A DNA stretch of 64,000 bases from Aromatoleum toluolicum. Lineage in GTDB: Bacteria > Pseudomonadota > Gammaproteobacteria > Burkholderiales > Rhodocyclaceae. The stretch lies in assembly GCF_012911005.2 (NCBI RefSeq), contig NZ_WTVS01000012.1:1-64000 (forward strand). Reading direction: 5' to 3'. Below are positions 42,595-53,573 of the stretch, in pieces; positions within the stretch are counted from its first letter, which is position 1, and each line of letters starts with the position of its first letter. A program made the position numbers and the translations under genes. The notes beneath the pieces were generated by a model that ran no database searches, had not been told where the DNA came from, and saw only the letters and a list, made by a program, of their open reading frames with translations.

Positions 42595-44490
42595 ATGAGT
42601 GACTTCGCCGGAATGGAAGACCTTCTTCAGGATTTCCTGATCGAGGCGGGAGACCTGCTCTCCGGGGTCGACAACAAGCTCGTGGATCTGGAGCGCTCGC
42701 CCGACGACCGCGGCCTGCTCAACGAGATCTTCCGCGGCTTCCACACGATCAAGGGGGGGGCGGGTTTCCTCAACGCGACCGAGCTGGTCACCCTGTGCCA
42801 CCTGACAGAAAACCTGTTCGACAACCTGCGCAATGGCGAACTCGCCGTGACGCCGGAGATCATGGACGTGATCCTGGCGGCGACGGCGACGGTGCGCGAG
42901 ATGTTCGCGAGCCTCGAGCAGGGCATGCAGCCGACGGCTGCCGATCCGGACCTGATCGCTCGCCTCAGGCAGGCGATCGCGGGCGAGCTGGTCGCCGGCA
43001 GTGCGCATGAGACGACCGCCCCGGCGCAACCGGCGGCGGCTGGCCAGGCGGTGGCCGGCGGCGCTCCCGACTGGGAACTGCTGCACGGCGTCGTCACCGG
43101 CGTGGCGCGCGTAGTGCAGCCGGTGCGCGAAGCCGGGCCGGTGGCAGCCGTCGTTGCGGCCGCCCCGACGCGCCCGCCCGAGGAGGTCATCAAGGCGGCG
43201 GTGGGCCGCCGCGCGAGCGACAAACCCGGTTCGCAGGTCAGCACGGGCCGCCGCGACGGCGAGAAGCAGCGCGACAACTCGATCCGCGTCGATACGACGC
43301 GTCTCGACCAAGTGCTCAACCTGTCGGGCGAGATCGGCCTGACGAAGAACCGCCTGAACGCGCTGCGCAGCGACATCCTCTCCGGCCGCAACGACACCGA
43401 GACCCTGCATTCGCTGGATATCGCGGTCAGCCAGCTCGACCTGCTCGTATCCGATCTGCAGAACGCCGTCATGAAGACGCGCATGCAGCCGATCGGGCGC
43501 CTGTTCCAGAAGTATCCGCGCATCGCGCGCGACCTCGCCCGCAGCATGGGCAAGGATGTGGAGCTGGTGCTCGCCGGCGAGGAAACCGAGATCGACAAGA
43601 CCATGATCGAGGATCTCGCCGACCCGATCATCCACCTGATCCGCAACGCGGTCGACCATGGCGTGGAGGATGCGGCGGGGCGGATCGCGGCCGGCAAGCC
43701 GGAAAAATCCATCGTGCGCCTCGAGGCGCGCCAGGAAGGCGACCACATCGTGATCCTGGTCGCCGACGACGGACGCGGCATGAACGCCGAGCGCCTGCGC
43801 GCCAAGGCGGTCGAGAAGGGGCTCATCACCGACGAAGAGTCCAACTCGATGGACGAGCGTCAGAGCTTCAACCTGGTCTTCCTGCCGGGCTTCTCGATGG
43901 CGGCGCAGGTGTCGGACGTGTCGGGTCGCGGTGTCGGCATGGACGTGGTGCGCACCAACATCCAGAAGCTCAACGGCAACATCGAGATCCAGTCGCAACT
44001 CGGCAAGGGTACGACCTTCGTGATCAGCCTGCCGCTGACACTGGCGATCCTGCCGGTGTTGCTGGTGCGCCTGGGCGATCAGCCCTTCGCCGTGCCGTTG
44101 TCGATGGTGCGCGAGATCCTGCCGATCGAGGCGAAGGAGGTGCAGGAGGTCGGCGGGCGCGCGACGATGGTCGTGCGCGGCGAGGTCCTGCCGATCATGC
44201 CGCTGGCAGGGCTGCTGGGCTGGCCGCTCGAGCGCGCGCCGTACTACGGCGTGCTGATGCAGACGGCGGAGATGTCCTTCATCCTCGGCATCGACAGCTT
44301 CGCGGGGCGCGAGGATGCGGTGATCAAGTCGCTCGACGACTTCCGCCCGAAGGGCGTCGCCGGGGTGACCACGCTGTCGAATGGCCAGATCGTGCTGATC
44401 CTCGACATGAAGGAGCTGCTCGGCAGCGCCGGCGACCAGCGCTGGCTGAGCCGCCTGACGATGATGGCGAAGCAGGTCGCGGCCGCCTGA
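42595..44490 (+). CDS. cheA: Chemotaxis histidine kinase CheA
   Basis: A 631-residue CheA. The HPt domain carries the phosphorylated His50 in FHTIKGGAGFL. After an Ala/Pro-rich linker with no recognisable P2 (CheY/CheB-binding) domain come dimerisation (about 235-300), the kinase domain (HLIRNAVDHG, DDGRGM, GRGVGMDVV) and a CheW-like C-terminal domain. Lack of an obvious P2 agrees with a short linker type. ATG 42595 follows a GCGAGA site; an in-frame ATG at 42553 adds an unconserved 14 residues. It ends the che operon before a strong terminator. Confidence 0.95.
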   Translation: MSDFAGMEDLLQDFLIEAGDLLSGVDNKLVDLERSPDDRGLLNEIFRGFHTIKGGAGFLNATELVTLCHLTENLFDNLRNGELAVTPEIMDVILAATATVREMFASLEQGMQPTAADPDLIARLRQAIAGELVAGSAHETTAPAQPAAAGQAVAGGAPDWELLHGVVTGVARVVQPVREAGPVAAVVAAAPTRPPEEVIKAAVGRRASDKPGSQVSTGRRDGEKQRDNSIRVDTTRLDQVLNLSGEIGLTKNRLNALRSDILSGRNDTETLHSLDIAVSQLDLLVSDLQNAVMKTRMQPIGRLFQKYPRIARDLARSMGKDVELVLAGEETEIDKTMIEDLADPIIHLIRNAVDHGVEDAAGRIAAGKPEKSIVRLEARQEGDHIVILVADDGRGMNAERLRAKAVEKGLITDEESNSMDERQSFNLVFLPGFSMAAQVSDVSGRGVGMDVVRTNIQKLNGNIEIQSQLGKGTTFVISLPLTLAILPVLLVRLGDQPFAVPLSMVREILPIEAKEVQEVGGRATMVVRGEVLPIMPLAGLLGWPLERAPYYGVLMQTAEMSFILGIDSFAGREDAVIKSLDDFRPKGVAGVTTLSNGQIVLILDMKELLGSAGDQRWLSRLTMMAKQVAAA

Positions 44491-44512
44491 GCGCCGGACG
44501 GCGCGCTAAACG

Positions 44513-44549
44513 AAAAGCCCGGCGGGAGGCATGGCCTCCGCCGGGCTTT
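44513..44549. terminator. Bidirectional terminator between cheA and tal
   Basis: AAAAGCCCGGCGGGAGGC, a short AT loop and GGCCTCCGCCGGGCTTT form a long stem with one bulged G, with A-run on one side and T-run on the other. It lies between convergent cheA and tal and can stop transcription from both sides. Confidence 0.9.
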
Positions 44550-44584
44550 GTCTTGTGGCGGTTGTTGCGTCCGTCGCGCGTGCG

Positions 44585-45661
44585 TCAGGCAGTGAGTTGC
44601 AGCAGCTGCGCGAACGCGTCCTCGAACTGCGCCAGGCCTTCGCGCTGCAGGCGCTCTCCGGCTGCCGTCATGTCCAGGCCCAGGGCGTTCAGCGCGTCGA
44701 AGGTCGAGCGCGCGGCGCCGACGTCGTCACCGAGCGTCGCTGCGACCTTGCCGTGGTCGCGCAGCGCCGCGAGCGTTGCGTCGGGCAGGGTATTCACGGT
44801 TTCCGGGCCGATCAGCGGCTCGACGTAGAGCAGGTCGCTGTAGGCCGGGTTCTTGGTGCCGGTGCTCGCCCACAGCATGTATTGCGGGCGTGCGCCCAGC
44901 GCGCGCAGTTCCGCGAACGCCGTGCCGTGGAAGCGCTTGCGATAGCGCTGGTAGGCAAGCTTCGACATCGCCACGGCAGCCTTGCCGCGCAGGGCGAGCG
45001 CATCACCGCCGAGTTCGTCGAGTTGCTTGTCGATGAGGGTGTCGACGCGGGACAGGAACAGGCTCGCGACCGACATCACCTTGCGCACGTCGCCGCCGGC
45101 CTGGCGCAGGCGCTGCAGGCCCAGGACGTAGGCGTCGGCAACCGCATCGACGTGGGCGAGGGAGAACATCAACGTCACGTTGACGCTCACGCCGCGGCCG
45201 ATCAGCAGTTCGATCGCGTCCAGCCCGGCCACGGTCGCCGGCACCTTGATCAGCAGGTTGTCGCGTGCGACGGCCTGTTTCAGGCGAACGCCGGCGGCGA
45301 CCGTGGCGGCCGCGTCGTGGGCGAGGGCGGGCGACACCTCGAGGCTCACGTAGCCGGCGTTGCCGCCGCTGCGCTCCCACGTGGGGCGCAGCAGGTCGCA
45401 GGCGCGCTGCACGTCGGGGATCACGAGGCCTTCGTAGCGCGCCTCGGCATCGAGGGGCTGCGCCTTCAGTGCCGCGAGGTCGTCCTCGTAATAGCGCCCG
45501 CCGGCGATGGCCTTGTGGAAGATCGCGGGGTTCGTCGTGACGCCGTCGATGCCGTCCTCGGCGATCATCTTCGCGAGCTGGCCTTCGTTGAGCAGGGTGC
45601 GGGAGAGGTTGTCGAGCCAGACTTGCTGACCCTGGGCGCGGACCTGGAGCAGGGGGTTCAT
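44585..45661 (-). CDS. tal: Transaldolase
   Basis: A 358-residue transaldolase of the pentose phosphate pathway. The Schiff-base lysine is Lys139 in LLIKVPAT, and DGVTTNPAIFHKA near residue 39 is the family start motif. It exchanges a dihydroxyacetone unit between sedoheptulose-7-phosphate and glyceraldehyde-3-phosphate. Start ATG 45661 (MNPLLQVRAQGQQVWLDN) agrees with the family; the frame is open to 45787. It is transcribed from its own unit toward the shared terminator. Confidence 0.95.
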   Translation of the reverse strand: MNPLLQVRAQGQQVWLDNLSRTLLNEGQLAKMIAEDGIDGVTTNPAIFHKAIAGGRYYEDDLAALKAQPLDAEARYEGLVIPDVQRACDLLRPTWERSGGNAGYVSLEVSPALAHDAAATVAAGVRLKQAVARDNLLIKVPATVAGLDAIELLIGRGVSVNVTLMFSLAHVDAVADAYVLGLQRLRQAGGDVRKVMSVASLFLSRVDTLIDKQLDELGGDALALRGKAAVAMSKLAYQRYRKRFHGTAFAELRALGARPQYMLWASTGTKNPAYSDLLYVEPLIGPETVNTLPDATLAALRDHGKVAATLGDDVGAARSTFDALNALGLDMTAAGERLQREGLAQFEDAFAQLLQLTA

Positions 45662-45831
45662 GAGCCGGTGTCGTGTTGGTAATCGTGGAGATTCATTGTG
45701 CAACGAATCGGTGACCGCCGAAAGACGCCGCTTGCGCGATGCTGTTGCCGGACGTGTCCGTCGCCCATCATCAAGGCGGCAATCCAATGGAGGCGTACGC
45801 CCCGAGCGCGCCGACGGGCATGGGCAGGGCG

Positions 45832-45853
45832 TCGACAGGCTCAGCCCGAACGG
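45832..45853 (+). repeat. Short dispersed repeat TCGACAGGCTCAGCCCGAACGG
   Basis: This 22-base sequence in the gap between tal and truC matches a widespread intergenic repeat of proteobacteria (forms such as TTCGACAGGCTCAGCCCGAACGG). Only one copy was noticed in the window. Confidence 0.5.
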
Positions 45854-45871
45854 GATTTCCTTGCGGCGCGG

Positions 45872-46672
45872 CTACCAGCTAGCCATTGCTGCTTCCCTCC
45901 AGCCGAGTGCATCGAGCACGCGTGCAAAGTCGTCTGCGAGGGGCGTGCGCAGATCCAGCGCTTCCCCGGTGTGCGGATGCGCGAGCTGCATGCGGGTGCA
46001 GGCGAGCAGCAGGCGCGAGGTGCCGAAGAGCTGCGCGAACAGGCGGTTGTGCCGCCCCTTGCCGAAGGTCGCGTCGCCGATGATGGGGTGGGAGATGTGC
46101 TTCAGGTGGCGGCGGATCTGGTGGCGCCGGCCGGTGGCGGGGCTGAGCTCGACCAGCGCGTAGCGGCTCGTCGGGTAGCGGTCGACCCGGTAGGGCAGTT
46201 CGGCGGTGGCGAGGCGACGGACGTGCGTCACGGCGTCCTGCGCGGGGGCCTCCGCCACTGTCTCGGGGCGGCGCTCGGCGTCGTCGAAACGGCGCGTCAG
46301 CGGGTGGTCGATGACGCCGTCCGCGGGCGGATGGCCACGCACGACGGCGAGGTAGGTCTTGCGCACGGCCTGCCGTTCGAAGGCCGACGACACCAGGGCG
46401 GCCGTCTCGCGGTCGAGCGCGAACAGCAGCACGCCCGAAGTGCCCTTGTCGAGGCGGTGCACGGGGTGCACGTGGCGGCCGATCTGGTCGCGCAGGATCT
46501 GCACCGCGAAGCGCTCTTCATGCACGTCGAGGACGGAACGATGGACGAGCAGCCCCGAGGGTTTGTGCACGGCGACGAGGCAGTCGTCGCGGTACAGGAT
46601 GGGCAGGGTTTCCGCCGCCTGTGCCGCGGGGGCGGACGCCCCCGCGGCAGTCGTCGAAACCGCGTCGCTCAA
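45872..46672 (-). CDS. truC: tRNA pseudouridine(65) synthase TruC-like protein
   Basis: An RluA-family pseudouridine synthase of about 266 residues that most resembles TruC ([40 protein letters not shown]). The catalytic aspartate is Asp75 in HRLD. TruC makes pseudouridine 65 in some tRNAs. No ATG starts the frame; TTG at 46672 overlaps the cysK stop as TTGA, a coupled arrangement, and adds a 21-residue Ala-rich leader. An RluC/RluD role is the alternative. Confidence 0.82.
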   Translation of the reverse strand: MSDAVSTTAAGASAPAAQAAETLPILYRDDCLVAVHKPSGLLVHRSVLDVHEERFAVQILRDQIGRHVHPVHRLDKGTSGVLLFALDRETAALVSSAFERQAVRKTYLAVVRGHPPADGVIDHPLTRRFDDAERRPETVAEAPAQDAVTHVRRLATAELPYRVDRYPTSRYALVELSPATGRRHQIRRHLKHISHPIIGDATFGKGRHNRLFAQLFGTSRLLLACTRMQLAHPHTGEALDLRTPLADDFARVLDALGWREAAMASW

Positions 46673-47646
46673 AGCGCCGCGCCGGTCGCGTCGAACAGGC
46701 CTTCGAACAGAATGGAGCTGAGGTAGCGCTCGCCGGAATCCGGCAGGATCACGACGATGGTCTTGCCTGCGTTCTCCGGCCGCTGTGCGAGGCGCGCAGC
46801 GACGGCCGCGGCTGCGCCGCAGGAGATGCCCGACAGGATGCCTTCCTCGCGCGCGAGGCGACGGGCGTAGAGGATCGCGTCTTCGTTGCTGACGGTCTCG
46901 ACCGCGTCGACCAGCGACATGTCGAGCACCTGCGGCACGAAGCCTGCGCCGATGCCCTGGATCTTGTGCGGCGAGGGCTTCAGCGGTTCGCCGGCGCGCG
47001 TCTGCGTAAGCACCGGGCTCGCGGTCGGCTCGACGGCAACCGAATGGATCGCCTTGCCCTTGGTCTGCTTGATGTAGCGCGACACGCCGGTGATGGTGCC
47101 GCCGGTGCCGACGCCCGACACGAGGATGTCGATCTTGCCGTCGGTGTCGTTCCAGATCTCGGGGCCGGTCGTCGCCTCGTGGATCGCCGGGTTCGCGGGG
47201 TTCTTGAACTGCTGCAGCAGCACGTACTTGTTCGGGTCGGACGCCGCGATCTCCTCGGCCTTCGCGATCGCGCCGTTCATGCCCTTCGCGCCTTCGGTCA
47301 GGACCAGCTTGGCGCCGTAGGCGACCAGCAGCTTGCGTCGTTCGACGCTCATCGTGTCGGGCATCGTCAGCGTGATGGGAATGCCCCGTGCGGCGGCGAC
47401 GAATGCCAGCGCGATGCCGGTGTTGCCGCTCGTGGGTTCGACGATTTCCTTGCCGGGGCCCAGCAGGCCACGCTTCTCGGCGTCCCAGATCATCGCTGCG
47501 CCGATGCGGCACTTCACGGAATAGGCGGGATTGCGCCCTTCGATCTTGCCCAGCACCGTCGCGGCGGCGCCGTCGGTGATGCGGTTCAGTCTGACCAGCG
47601 GCGTCTTGCCGATGGATTCTGCATTATCGTTGTACCAGTTCGACAT
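46669..47646 (-). CDS. cysK: O-acetylserine sulfhydrylase (cysteine synthase A type)
   Basis: A 325-residue PLP enzyme that makes cysteine from O-acetylserine and sulfide. The PLP lysine is Lys45 in [10 protein letters not shown], the phosphate loop is [10 protein letters not shown], and the substrate loop PTSGNTG follows. The segment [11 protein letters not shown] fits CysK more than CysM. It is downstream of cysB and cysTWA on the same strand (60-bp gap), so sulfate uptake and cysteine synthesis may be co-transcribed. Its start ATG 47646 has an AAGGAG site. Confidence 0.95.
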   Translation of the reverse strand: MSNWYNDNAESIGKTPLVRLNRITDGAAATVLGKIEGRNPAYSVKCRIGAAMIWDAEKRGLLGPGKEIVEPTSGNTGIALAFVAAARGIPITLTMPDTMSVERRKLLVAYGAKLVLTEGAKGMNGAIAKAEEIAASDPNKYVLLQQFKNPANPAIHEATTGPEIWNDTDGKIDILVSGVGTGGTITGVSRYIKQTKGKAIHSVAVEPTASPVLTQTRAGEPLKPSPHKIQGIGAGFVPQVLDMSLVDAVETVSNEDAILYARRLAREEGILSGISCGAAAAVAARLAQRPENAGKTIVVILPDSGERYLSSILFEGLFDATGAAL

Positions 47647-47706
47647 GTGATGGCTCCTTGGTCCGGAAAACGGAGAATAGCAGGCGCTGGCGCGCGGCGG
47701 GCTGCT

Positions 47707-48651
47707 TCATTCTTCGGCGTGGCCATTGCCCGCCGGGGTGACGCTGCTGCGTACCGTCGCCTCGGTGAGCGTCGGCGAACACATCTCGATGAAGCGGTAG
47801 GCGAAACCGCGCAGGTAATGGCCGCGGCGCACGGCGATGCGCGTGGTGTTGGCGGGAAACAGGTGGCTGCTGTCGAGCTGGCGCAGTTCGCCCTCGCGCC
47901 CGGGCTGGAAGGCCATCGACGCGACGATGCCCACGCCCAGGCCCAGTTCGACATAGGTCTTGATGACGTCCGCGTCCATCGCCGACATCGCGACGTCCGG
48001 CAACAGCCCCGCGGCGGCAAAGGCGCGGTCGATGATGGAGCGCCCGGTGAAGCCTTCGTGGTAGGTGATCAGCGGGTATTCGGCGATCGCCTCGAGCGTG
48101 AGCGGTGTTGCGTTGTCGAGCGGATGGCCGGCGGGCACGATCACCGAGTGATGCCAGGAGTAGTAAGGGAAGGACGCCAGTTCGGGCACATCCGAGAGCG
48201 CCTCGGTCGCGATGCCGATGTCGGCCTGCCCGTCCAGCAGCATCGATACGATCTCCTCGGGGCTGCCCTGATGCAGCTTGAGGAGTACCTTGGGGTAAGC
48301 CTTCTTGAACTCGGTCACCACCTGGGGCAGCGCGTAGCGCGCCTGCGTGTGCGTGGTCACGACCGTCAGGCGGCCTTCGTCGCGGTTGCTGTACTGCTCG
48401 GCCAGGCGCTTGATGTTGCCGGCGTCGAGCAGCATGCGCTCGACCATCACGACGAGCTCGCGGCCCGGATCGGTGAGGCCGAGCAGGCGTTTGCCCTTGC
48501 GTACGAAGAGCTCGACGCCGAGCTCGTCCTCGAGGTCCTTGATGTGCTTGGAGACGCCCGACTGCGACGTGAATAAGGCGTTGGCGACCTCGGTGAGATT
48601 GAAATTGCGGCGCACCGTCTCGCGGATGATGCGTAGCTGCTGGAAATTCAT
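47707..48651 (-). CDS. cysB: CysB-family LysR regulator
   Basis: A 314-residue LysR-type regulator of the CysB/Cbl/SsuR group. The N-terminus [20 protein letters not shown] with [21 protein letters not shown] and the inducer segments [11 protein letters not shown] and [13 protein letters not shown] are diagnostic. CysB activates sulfur genes under limitation with O-acetylserine or N-acetylserine. It overlaps cysA by 4 nt (ATGA), so the regulator is the last gene of the operon it probably controls. It could instead be a Cbl-like paralogue. Confidence 0.92.
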   Translation of the reverse strand: MNFQQLRIIRETVRRNFNLTEVANALFTSQSGVSKHIKDLEDELGVELFVRKGKRLLGLTDPGRELVVMVERMLLDAGNIKRLAEQYSNRDEGRLTVVTTHTQARYALPQVVTEFKKAYPKVLLKLHQGSPEEIVSMLLDGQADIGIATEALSDVPELASFPYYSWHHSVIVPAGHPLDNATPLTLEAIAEYPLITYHEGFTGRSIIDRAFAAAGLLPDVAMSAMDADVIKTYVELGLGVGIVASMAFQPGREGELRQLDSSHLFPANTTRIAVRRGHYLRGFAYRFIEMCSPTLTEATVRSSVTPAGNGHAEE

Positions 48652-49736
48652 GCGCTTGCTCCGATGGCGTCGTTGCGCTGGAAGACTTTCAGGCGCGAGG
48701 GTAGCAGACGCACGGTCTGCCCCTCGGCGAGGGCGAGTTCGGTGACGCGCTGCTGCGTCAATTCGACCTCGAAATGCTGGCCGGTCGCTCCGTTCAGGCC
48801 GTCGAGCTCGACGCGCACGGTGACGCCGAAGGCAAGGATGCGCGTGATGCGCGCCGCGACGCCGGTGTCGGCATGCGCGTCGGGAACGAGGTCCAGTTCG
48901 TGCGGGCGTGCGAAGGCGATGACTTCCGAGCCGGTGTCGAAATCCTGCGGCGAATGCGGAAGCACGTCCTCGCCGACACGCAGATTGCCACCGTCGACGC
49001 GGCCGTGGAAGAAGTTCACCGACCCGAGGAAGCCGTAGACGAAGGGTGTGGCGGGCTGGCGATAGACCTCCTCCGGCGTGCCGATCTGTTCGACGTGGCC
49101 GCGGTCCATGAGGACGACGCGATCGGCCACTTCCAGCGCTTCCTCCTGGTCGTGCGTGACGAAGATCGACGTGATGTGCAGCTCGTCGTGCAGCTTCCTC
49201 AGCCAGCGGCGCAGCTCCTTGCGCACCTTCGCGTCGAGTGCGCCGAAGGGTTCGTCGAGCAGCAGCACACGCGGCTCCACCGCAAGCGCGCGGGCGAGCG
49301 CGATGCGCTGGCGCTGGCCACCCGAAAGTTGCGAGGGGAAGCGGTCGGCGAGCCATTCGAGCTGCACGAGGGCGAGCAGCTCCTCGACCTTCGCGCGGAT
49401 CGCCTTCTCCGACGGGCGCTGATCGCGCGGCTTCATGCGCATGCCGAAGGCGACGTTGTCGAACACGTTCATGTGGCGGAACAGCGCGTAGTGCTGGAAC
49501 ACGAAGCCGACCTGGCGTTCGCGCACATGCGTGCGCGAGGCGTCGGCCCCGTCCAGCAGCACCTGTCCGGCGTCGGCCTGTTCCAGGCCGGCGATGACTC
49601 GGAGGAGCGTCGTCTTGCCGCAGCCCGACGGCCCCAGCAAGGCGACCAGCTCGCCGGTGGGAAAGTCGAGCGAGACGTCGTCCAGCGCGACGAAGTTGCC
49701 GAAGGTCTTGCAGATGTTCCTGACCTGAATGCTCAT
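48648..49736 (-). CDS. cysA: Sulfate/thiosulfate ABC transporter ATPase CysA
   Basis: A 362-residue ABC ATPase. Walker A GPSGCGKT is at 35-42, the signature LSGGQRQR and Walker [13 protein letters not shown] follow, and the C-terminus holds a TOBE-like domain. It drives sulfate and thiosulfate import with CysT and CysW. Its ATG overlaps the cysW stop by 4 nt (ATGA), and its stop overlaps the cysB start in the same way. Confidence 0.95.
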   Translation of the reverse strand: MSIQVRNICKTFGNFVALDDVSLDFPTGELVALLGPSGCGKTTLLRVIAGLEQADAGQVLLDGADASRTHVRERQVGFVFQHYALFRHMNVFDNVAFGMRMKPRDQRPSEKAIRAKVEELLALVQLEWLADRFPSQLSGGQRQRIALARALAVEPRVLLLDEPFGALDAKVRKELRRWLRKLHDELHITSIFVTHDQEEALEVADRVVLMDRGHVEQIGTPEEVYRQPATPFVYGFLGSVNFFHGRVDGGNLRVGEDVLPHSPQDFDTGSEVIAFARPHELDLVPDAHADTGVAARITRILAFGVTVRVELDGLNGATGQHFEVELTQQRVTELALAEGQTVRLLPSRLKVFQRNDAIGASA

Positions 49737-50653
49737 GATGCAGCGTCCTGATGGGCTTCTCGTGATTGATTCCCGCCGCTGGCGCGGTGCTCGACCCAGG
49801 TCTTGACCGCCAGGGTCACGAGGGCGAGCAGGGCAAGCAGCGAGGCCACCGCGAAGGCGGCGGCGAACTGGTATTCGTTGTAAAGGATCTCCACGTGCAG
49901 CGGCAGCGTGTTGGTCTGGCCGCGGATGTGGCCGGAAACCACCGAAACGGCGCCGAACTCGCCCATCGCCCGCGCGTTGCACAGGATCACGCCGTACAAC
50001 AGGCCCCACTTGATGTTCGGCAGCGTCACATACCAGAAGGTCTGCCAGCCGTTCGCGCCGAGCACGATTGCGGCTTCCTCCTCCTCGCGCCCCTGCGCCT
50101 GCATCAGTGGAATCAGCTCGCGCGCGACGAAGGGGAAAGTCACGAACACGGTCGCGAGCACGATGCCGGGGACGGCGAAGATGATCTTGATGTCGTATTC
50201 CGCGAGCCATGGACCGAGCCAGCCTTGCGCGCCGAAGATCAGTACGTAGATCAGGCCGGCGATCACGGGCGATACCGAGAAGGGCAGGTCGATCAGCGTG
50301 ATGAGGAGATGCTTGCCGCGGAATTCGAACTTCGCGATCGCCCATGCGGCGCTTACGCCGAACACCAGGTTGAGCGGAACGGATATCGCGGCCGCGGTGA
50401 GGGTGAGCTTGATCGCCCACAGCGCATCTTCATGGATCAGGGCGCTCCAGTAGGTTTCCCAGCCTTTGCGCAGCGCTTCGACGAAGACCGCGACCAGCGG
50501 CATCAGCAGGAACACCGCGAAGAAGGTCAGCGAGATGCCGAGAATGGTCCATTTGACCCATGGCACCTCGCGTGTGGCCTCCCGGGATTCGAAGCGGATG
50601 GCGGCGTCGCCCCGCGGAGCCGCAGTCCAGTTGAGTGTCGTTGCGGCAGACAT
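49733..50653 (-). CDS. cysW: Sulfate ABC transporter permease CysW
   Basis: A 306-residue permease with about six helices and the EAA-type loop ([20 protein letters not shown]) that contacts CysA. It starts with a 30-residue polar leader and belongs to the CysW group by length and order. Its ATG shares one base with the cysT stop (TGATG). With CysT it forms the membrane channel. Confidence 0.93.
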   Translation of the reverse strand: MSAATTLNWTAAPRGDAAIRFESREATREVPWVKWTILGISLTFFAVFLLMPLVAVFVEALRKGWETYWSALIHEDALWAIKLTLTAAAISVPLNLVFGVSAAWAIAKFEFRGKHLLITLIDLPFSVSPVIAGLIYVLIFGAQGWLGPWLAEYDIKIIFAVPGIVLATVFVTFPFVARELIPLMQAQGREEEEAAIVLGANGWQTFWYVTLPNIKWGLLYGVILCNARAMGEFGAVSVVSGHIRGQTNTLPLHVEILYNEYQFAAAFAVASLLALLALVTLAVKTWVEHRASGGNQSREAHQDAAS

Positions 50654-51489
50654 CAGCGGTCTCTCCCCGTGCGTTTCGCGGTCCATGCCTGCAGGCCGTT
50701 GATCAGGAGCAGGAGCAGGAAGGACAGGACCAGCATCACGACGGCGATCGCGGTCGCGCCGGCATAGTCGTATTGCTCCAGCTTGGTGATGATCATCAGC
50801 GGCGTGATCTCCGACACCATCGGGATGTTGCCGGCGATGAAGATGACCGAGCCGTATTCGCCCACTGCGCGCGCGAAGGCCAGGGCGAAGCCGGTCAGCA
50901 GCGCGGGCAGCAGCACCGGCAGGATCACGTGGCGGAAAATCTGCCAGCGCTGTGCCCCCAGGCTGGCGGCGGCTTCCTCCAGTTCGGTGTCGAGGTCCTC
51001 GAGGATGGGCTGAACGGTGCGCACTACGAAGGGAAGGCCGATGAAGACCAGCGCGACCAGCACGCCCAGCGGCTTGAACGCCACCTGGATCCCCAGCGGA
51101 TCGAGGTATTGCCCGATCCAGCCGTTCTTGGCGTACAGCGCAGTGAGCGCGATGCCGGCGACCGCCGTGGGCAGCGCGAAGGGCAGGTCGATGAGAGCAT
51201 CGATGAAGCGTTTGCCCGGGAAGCTGTAGCGCACCAGCGACCACGCCAGCATCAGGCCGAAGACGGCGTTGATAGTGGCGGCGGCGAGCGACACGCCAAA
51301 GGACAGCCGGTAGGTCGCGACGACGCGCGGTGCGCTGATCACGTTCCAGAATTCGGCGGCGCTGAGGCTGGCGCTCTTGAGGAATACCGCCGCGAGCGGC
51401 AGCAGCACGATCAGCGAGAGGTAGGCGAGGGTGCAGCCGAGCGTCAGGTGGAAACCCGGCAGCACCCGGAAGGTCCGGCTGGCGCTCAT
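50653..51489 (-). CDS. cysT: Sulfate ABC transporter permease CysT
   Basis: A 278-residue permease with about six helices and an EAA loop ([17 protein letters not shown]). The ATG at 51489 ([15 protein letters not shown]) is chosen because GGAG lies 8 nt upstream; an in-frame ATG at 51522 lacks a signal. It is the first gene of the cysTWA-cysB unit. The common sulfur promoter signature occurs 31-70 bp upstream. Confidence 0.93.
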   Translation of the reverse strand: MSASRTFRVLPGFHLTLGCTLAYLSLIVLLPLAAVFLKSASLSAAEFWNVISAPRVVATYRLSFGVSLAAATINAVFGLMLAWSLVRYSFPGKRFIDALIDLPFALPTAVAGIALTALYAKNGWIGQYLDPLGIQVAFKPLGVLVALVFIGLPFVVRTVQPILEDLDTELEEAAASLGAQRWQIFRHVILPVLLPALLTGFALAFARAVGEYGSVIFIAGNIPMVSEITPLMIITKLEQYDYAGATAIAVVMLVLSFLLLLLINGLQAWTAKRTGRDR

Positions 51490-51519
51490 ATATTGGCGCT
51501 CCATATGCATTTCATGAAT

Positions 51520-51559
51520 CAAGTCTATGCGCGCCGTTTGTGCTCGCTAAATAATAAAA
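51520..51559 (-). promoter_or_regulatory. Putative CysB-type promoter/operator of cysTWA
   Basis: Plus-strand CAAGTCTAT-N19-TAAATAATAAAA is a degenerate copy of the signature upstream of the SsuA-like gene and sbp (6 of 9 and 8 of 12 matches). On the coding strand it gives a TAGACT -10-like box with a weak -35 and an AT-rich activator-site-like segment before it. Confidence 0.55.
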
Positions 51560-51755
51560 AACGGGCTGGTTATTCGAATTCCTGCGAAGGGCGTCCGGCG
51601 CCTCTTATGCCGGTCCGTCTCTCCATGTGCGTTGTGGGCCATCCGCTGCTTCCCGCCGGACCGGAACTGTGCCGACCTGCGGCAATCCCGCCTTCGACCG
51701 GTTGGTCGCCCGCGTCCCGGCTGCCCGTGCTGCGCGGGACGCGTGCCGCAGGCAG

Positions 51756-53414
51756 TTACCGTGGCGGGGCAACGGCGGCCGGCTGCGATTGCCAGCGGTA
51801 GGTGCGGAAGCGCTCGCGCAGTGCGAGTTTGTTGATCTTGCCGGTGGCCGTGTGCGGAATCTCGTCCACCACGACGAGGTCGTCGGGCAACCACCAGTGC
51901 GCGATCTTGCCGTCGTAGAAGGCGCGCATCGCATTGCGGTCGAGTCCCGCGCCGGGCTTCAGCACCACCGCCATCAGCGGCCGCTCGTCCCACTTCGGAT
52001 GCGGCACGGCGACCGCCGCCGCTTCGGCGACGGCCGGATGCGAGGCGAGGATGTTCTCCAGCTCGATCGAACTGATCCACTCGCCGCCGGACTTGATCAC
52101 GTCCTTGGCGCGGTCGGTGATCTGCATGTAGCCGCCTGCGTCGATGGTCGCGACGTCGCCGGTGCGGAACCAGCCGTCGGCGGTGAAGCCGTCGCCTTCC
52201 TCGCGCCCGTGATACTGGCGCAGCGCCCACGGCGCGCGCACCACCAGTTCGCCGAAGGATTCGCCGTCGTGCGGCAGCGGCTGGCCGTCGTCGTCGAGGA
52301 TCGCCAGCTCCATCCCCGGCAGCGGCCGCCCCTGCGTGAGTCCTTGCGCCTCGCGCCGTTCGGGCGCGAGCGTCGCCTCGTCGGCGCGTGGCACATTCAC
52401 GGTGCCGATCGGCGACAGCTCGGTCATGCCCCACGTCCGCAGCACGTCGACGCCGTGACGGGCGAAGGACTCCGCCATTGCCGGTGGACAGGCCGAGCCG
52501 CCGATCGCCAGACGGCGCAGGCGCCCGAGCCCGCCGCCATGCTGCGCGAGATGCTGCAGCAGGCCGGCCCACACCGTCGGCACCCCGTTCGAGAAGCTGA
52601 CGTCCTCGTCGACGATCAGCCGGTGCAGCGACGCGCCGTCGAGCAGCGGCCCCGGCAGCACCAGGCGTGCGCCCGTGAGCGCCGCGATGTAGGGCAGGCC
52701 CCAGGCATTGACGTGGTACATCGGCACCACCGGCATCACGGCGTCGCGCGCGGAGATACCGAAACTGTCGGGCAGGGCGCAGGCGTAGGCGTGCAGCACC
52801 GTCGAGCGGTGGCTGTACAGCACGCCCTTCGGGTTGCCGGTCGTGCCGGACGTGTAGCACAGGCTCGATGCCGTGTTCTCGTCAAGCTGCGGCCACGCGT
52901 AGTGTTCCGAGTGGCGATGCACGAGATCCTCGTAGGCGAGCAGCTCGCGCGGGAAGTTCGCGGGCAGGTGTTCGCGGCTGGTCATCTGCACGAAGTGCGT
53001 CACCTGCGGCAGCTTGTGCGCGATGCGTGCGACGATGTCCGCGAAGGTGGCGTCGAAGAACAGCACCTGCGCGTCGGCATGCGCGAGGATCCAGGCGATC
53101 TGGTCATCGAAGAGGCGCGGATTCACCGTGTGGCACACCGCGCCGCTGCCGGCCACGGCGTAGTACAGCTCGAGGTGACGATGCGTGTTCCACGCGAGCG
53201 TCGCGACGCGGTCGCCCTGGCGCACGCCCAGGTGCGCGAGCGCATTGGCCAGCTGGCGGGCCCGGCGGTGGGTTTCGGGCCAGGTCGTGCGGTGCAGCGG
53301 GCCGTGCGGGTCTTCGGCGAGCCGGCTGACGATCGTGGTATCGCCGTGATTGCGGTCGGCATGGGAGATCAGGCCGGAAATCAGCAGCGGCAGCTGCATC
53401 ATCAATCCCTGCAT
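51756..53414 (-). CDS. Medium/long-chain acyl-CoA ligase (AlkK-like)
   Basis: A 552-residue adenylate-forming ligase. P-loop [21 protein letters not shown] and [20 protein letters not shown] mark the domains, with [13 protein letters not shown] holding the catalytic lysine. It resembles AlkK-type and 3-methylmercaptopropionate-CoA ligases. Located between two sulfur transport units, a sulfur-containing acid is a conceivable substrate, but nothing in the sequence proves it. ATG 53414 follows AGGAG (10 nt). Confidence 0.88.
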   Translation of the reverse strand: MQGLMMQLPLLISGLISHADRNHGDTTIVSRLAEDPHGPLHRTTWPETHRRARQLANALAHLGVRQGDRVATLAWNTHRHLELYYAVAGSGAVCHTVNPRLFDDQIAWILAHADAQVLFFDATFADIVARIAHKLPQVTHFVQMTSREHLPANFPRELLAYEDLVHRHSEHYAWPQLDENTASSLCYTSGTTGNPKGVLYSHRSTVLHAYACALPDSFGISARDAVMPVVPMYHVNAWGLPYIAALTGARLVLPGPLLDGASLHRLIVDEDVSFSNGVPTVWAGLLQHLAQHGGGLGRLRRLAIGGSACPPAMAESFARHGVDVLRTWGMTELSPIGTVNVPRADEATLAPERREAQGLTQGRPLPGMELAILDDDGQPLPHDGESFGELVVRAPWALRQYHGREEGDGFTADGWFRTGDVATIDAGGYMQITDRAKDVIKSGGEWISSIELENILASHPAVAEAAAVAVPHPKWDERPLMAVVLKPGAGLDRNAMRAFYDGKIAHWWLPDDLVVVDEIPHTATGKINKLALRERFRTYRWQSQPAAVAPPR

Positions 53415-53437
53415 CGTGGAAAGCTCCTGTGTGCGTC

Positions 53438-53486
53438 GAATGGAATGGGAATGGGAATGGAAACGGAAATGGGAATGGGACGAACG
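53438..53486 (+). repeat. Short imperfect GGGAATG-type tandem run
   Basis: The segment GAATGGAATGGGAATGGGAA is followed by TGGAAACGG and a second AATGGGAATGGGAC stretch, an imperfect 6-base repeat of GGGAAT upstream of the acyl-CoA ligase. It is in non-coding sequence and might vary in copy number. Confidence 0.55.
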
Positions 53487-53573
53487 CGCGCGCACGGGCG
53501 GCGAGCGCCGCGGCGCAGTGCGGGTGGCGGGGAATTTCGCGGTGCGCGCCGCTTGCGCGGGGGTGCATCCCGG

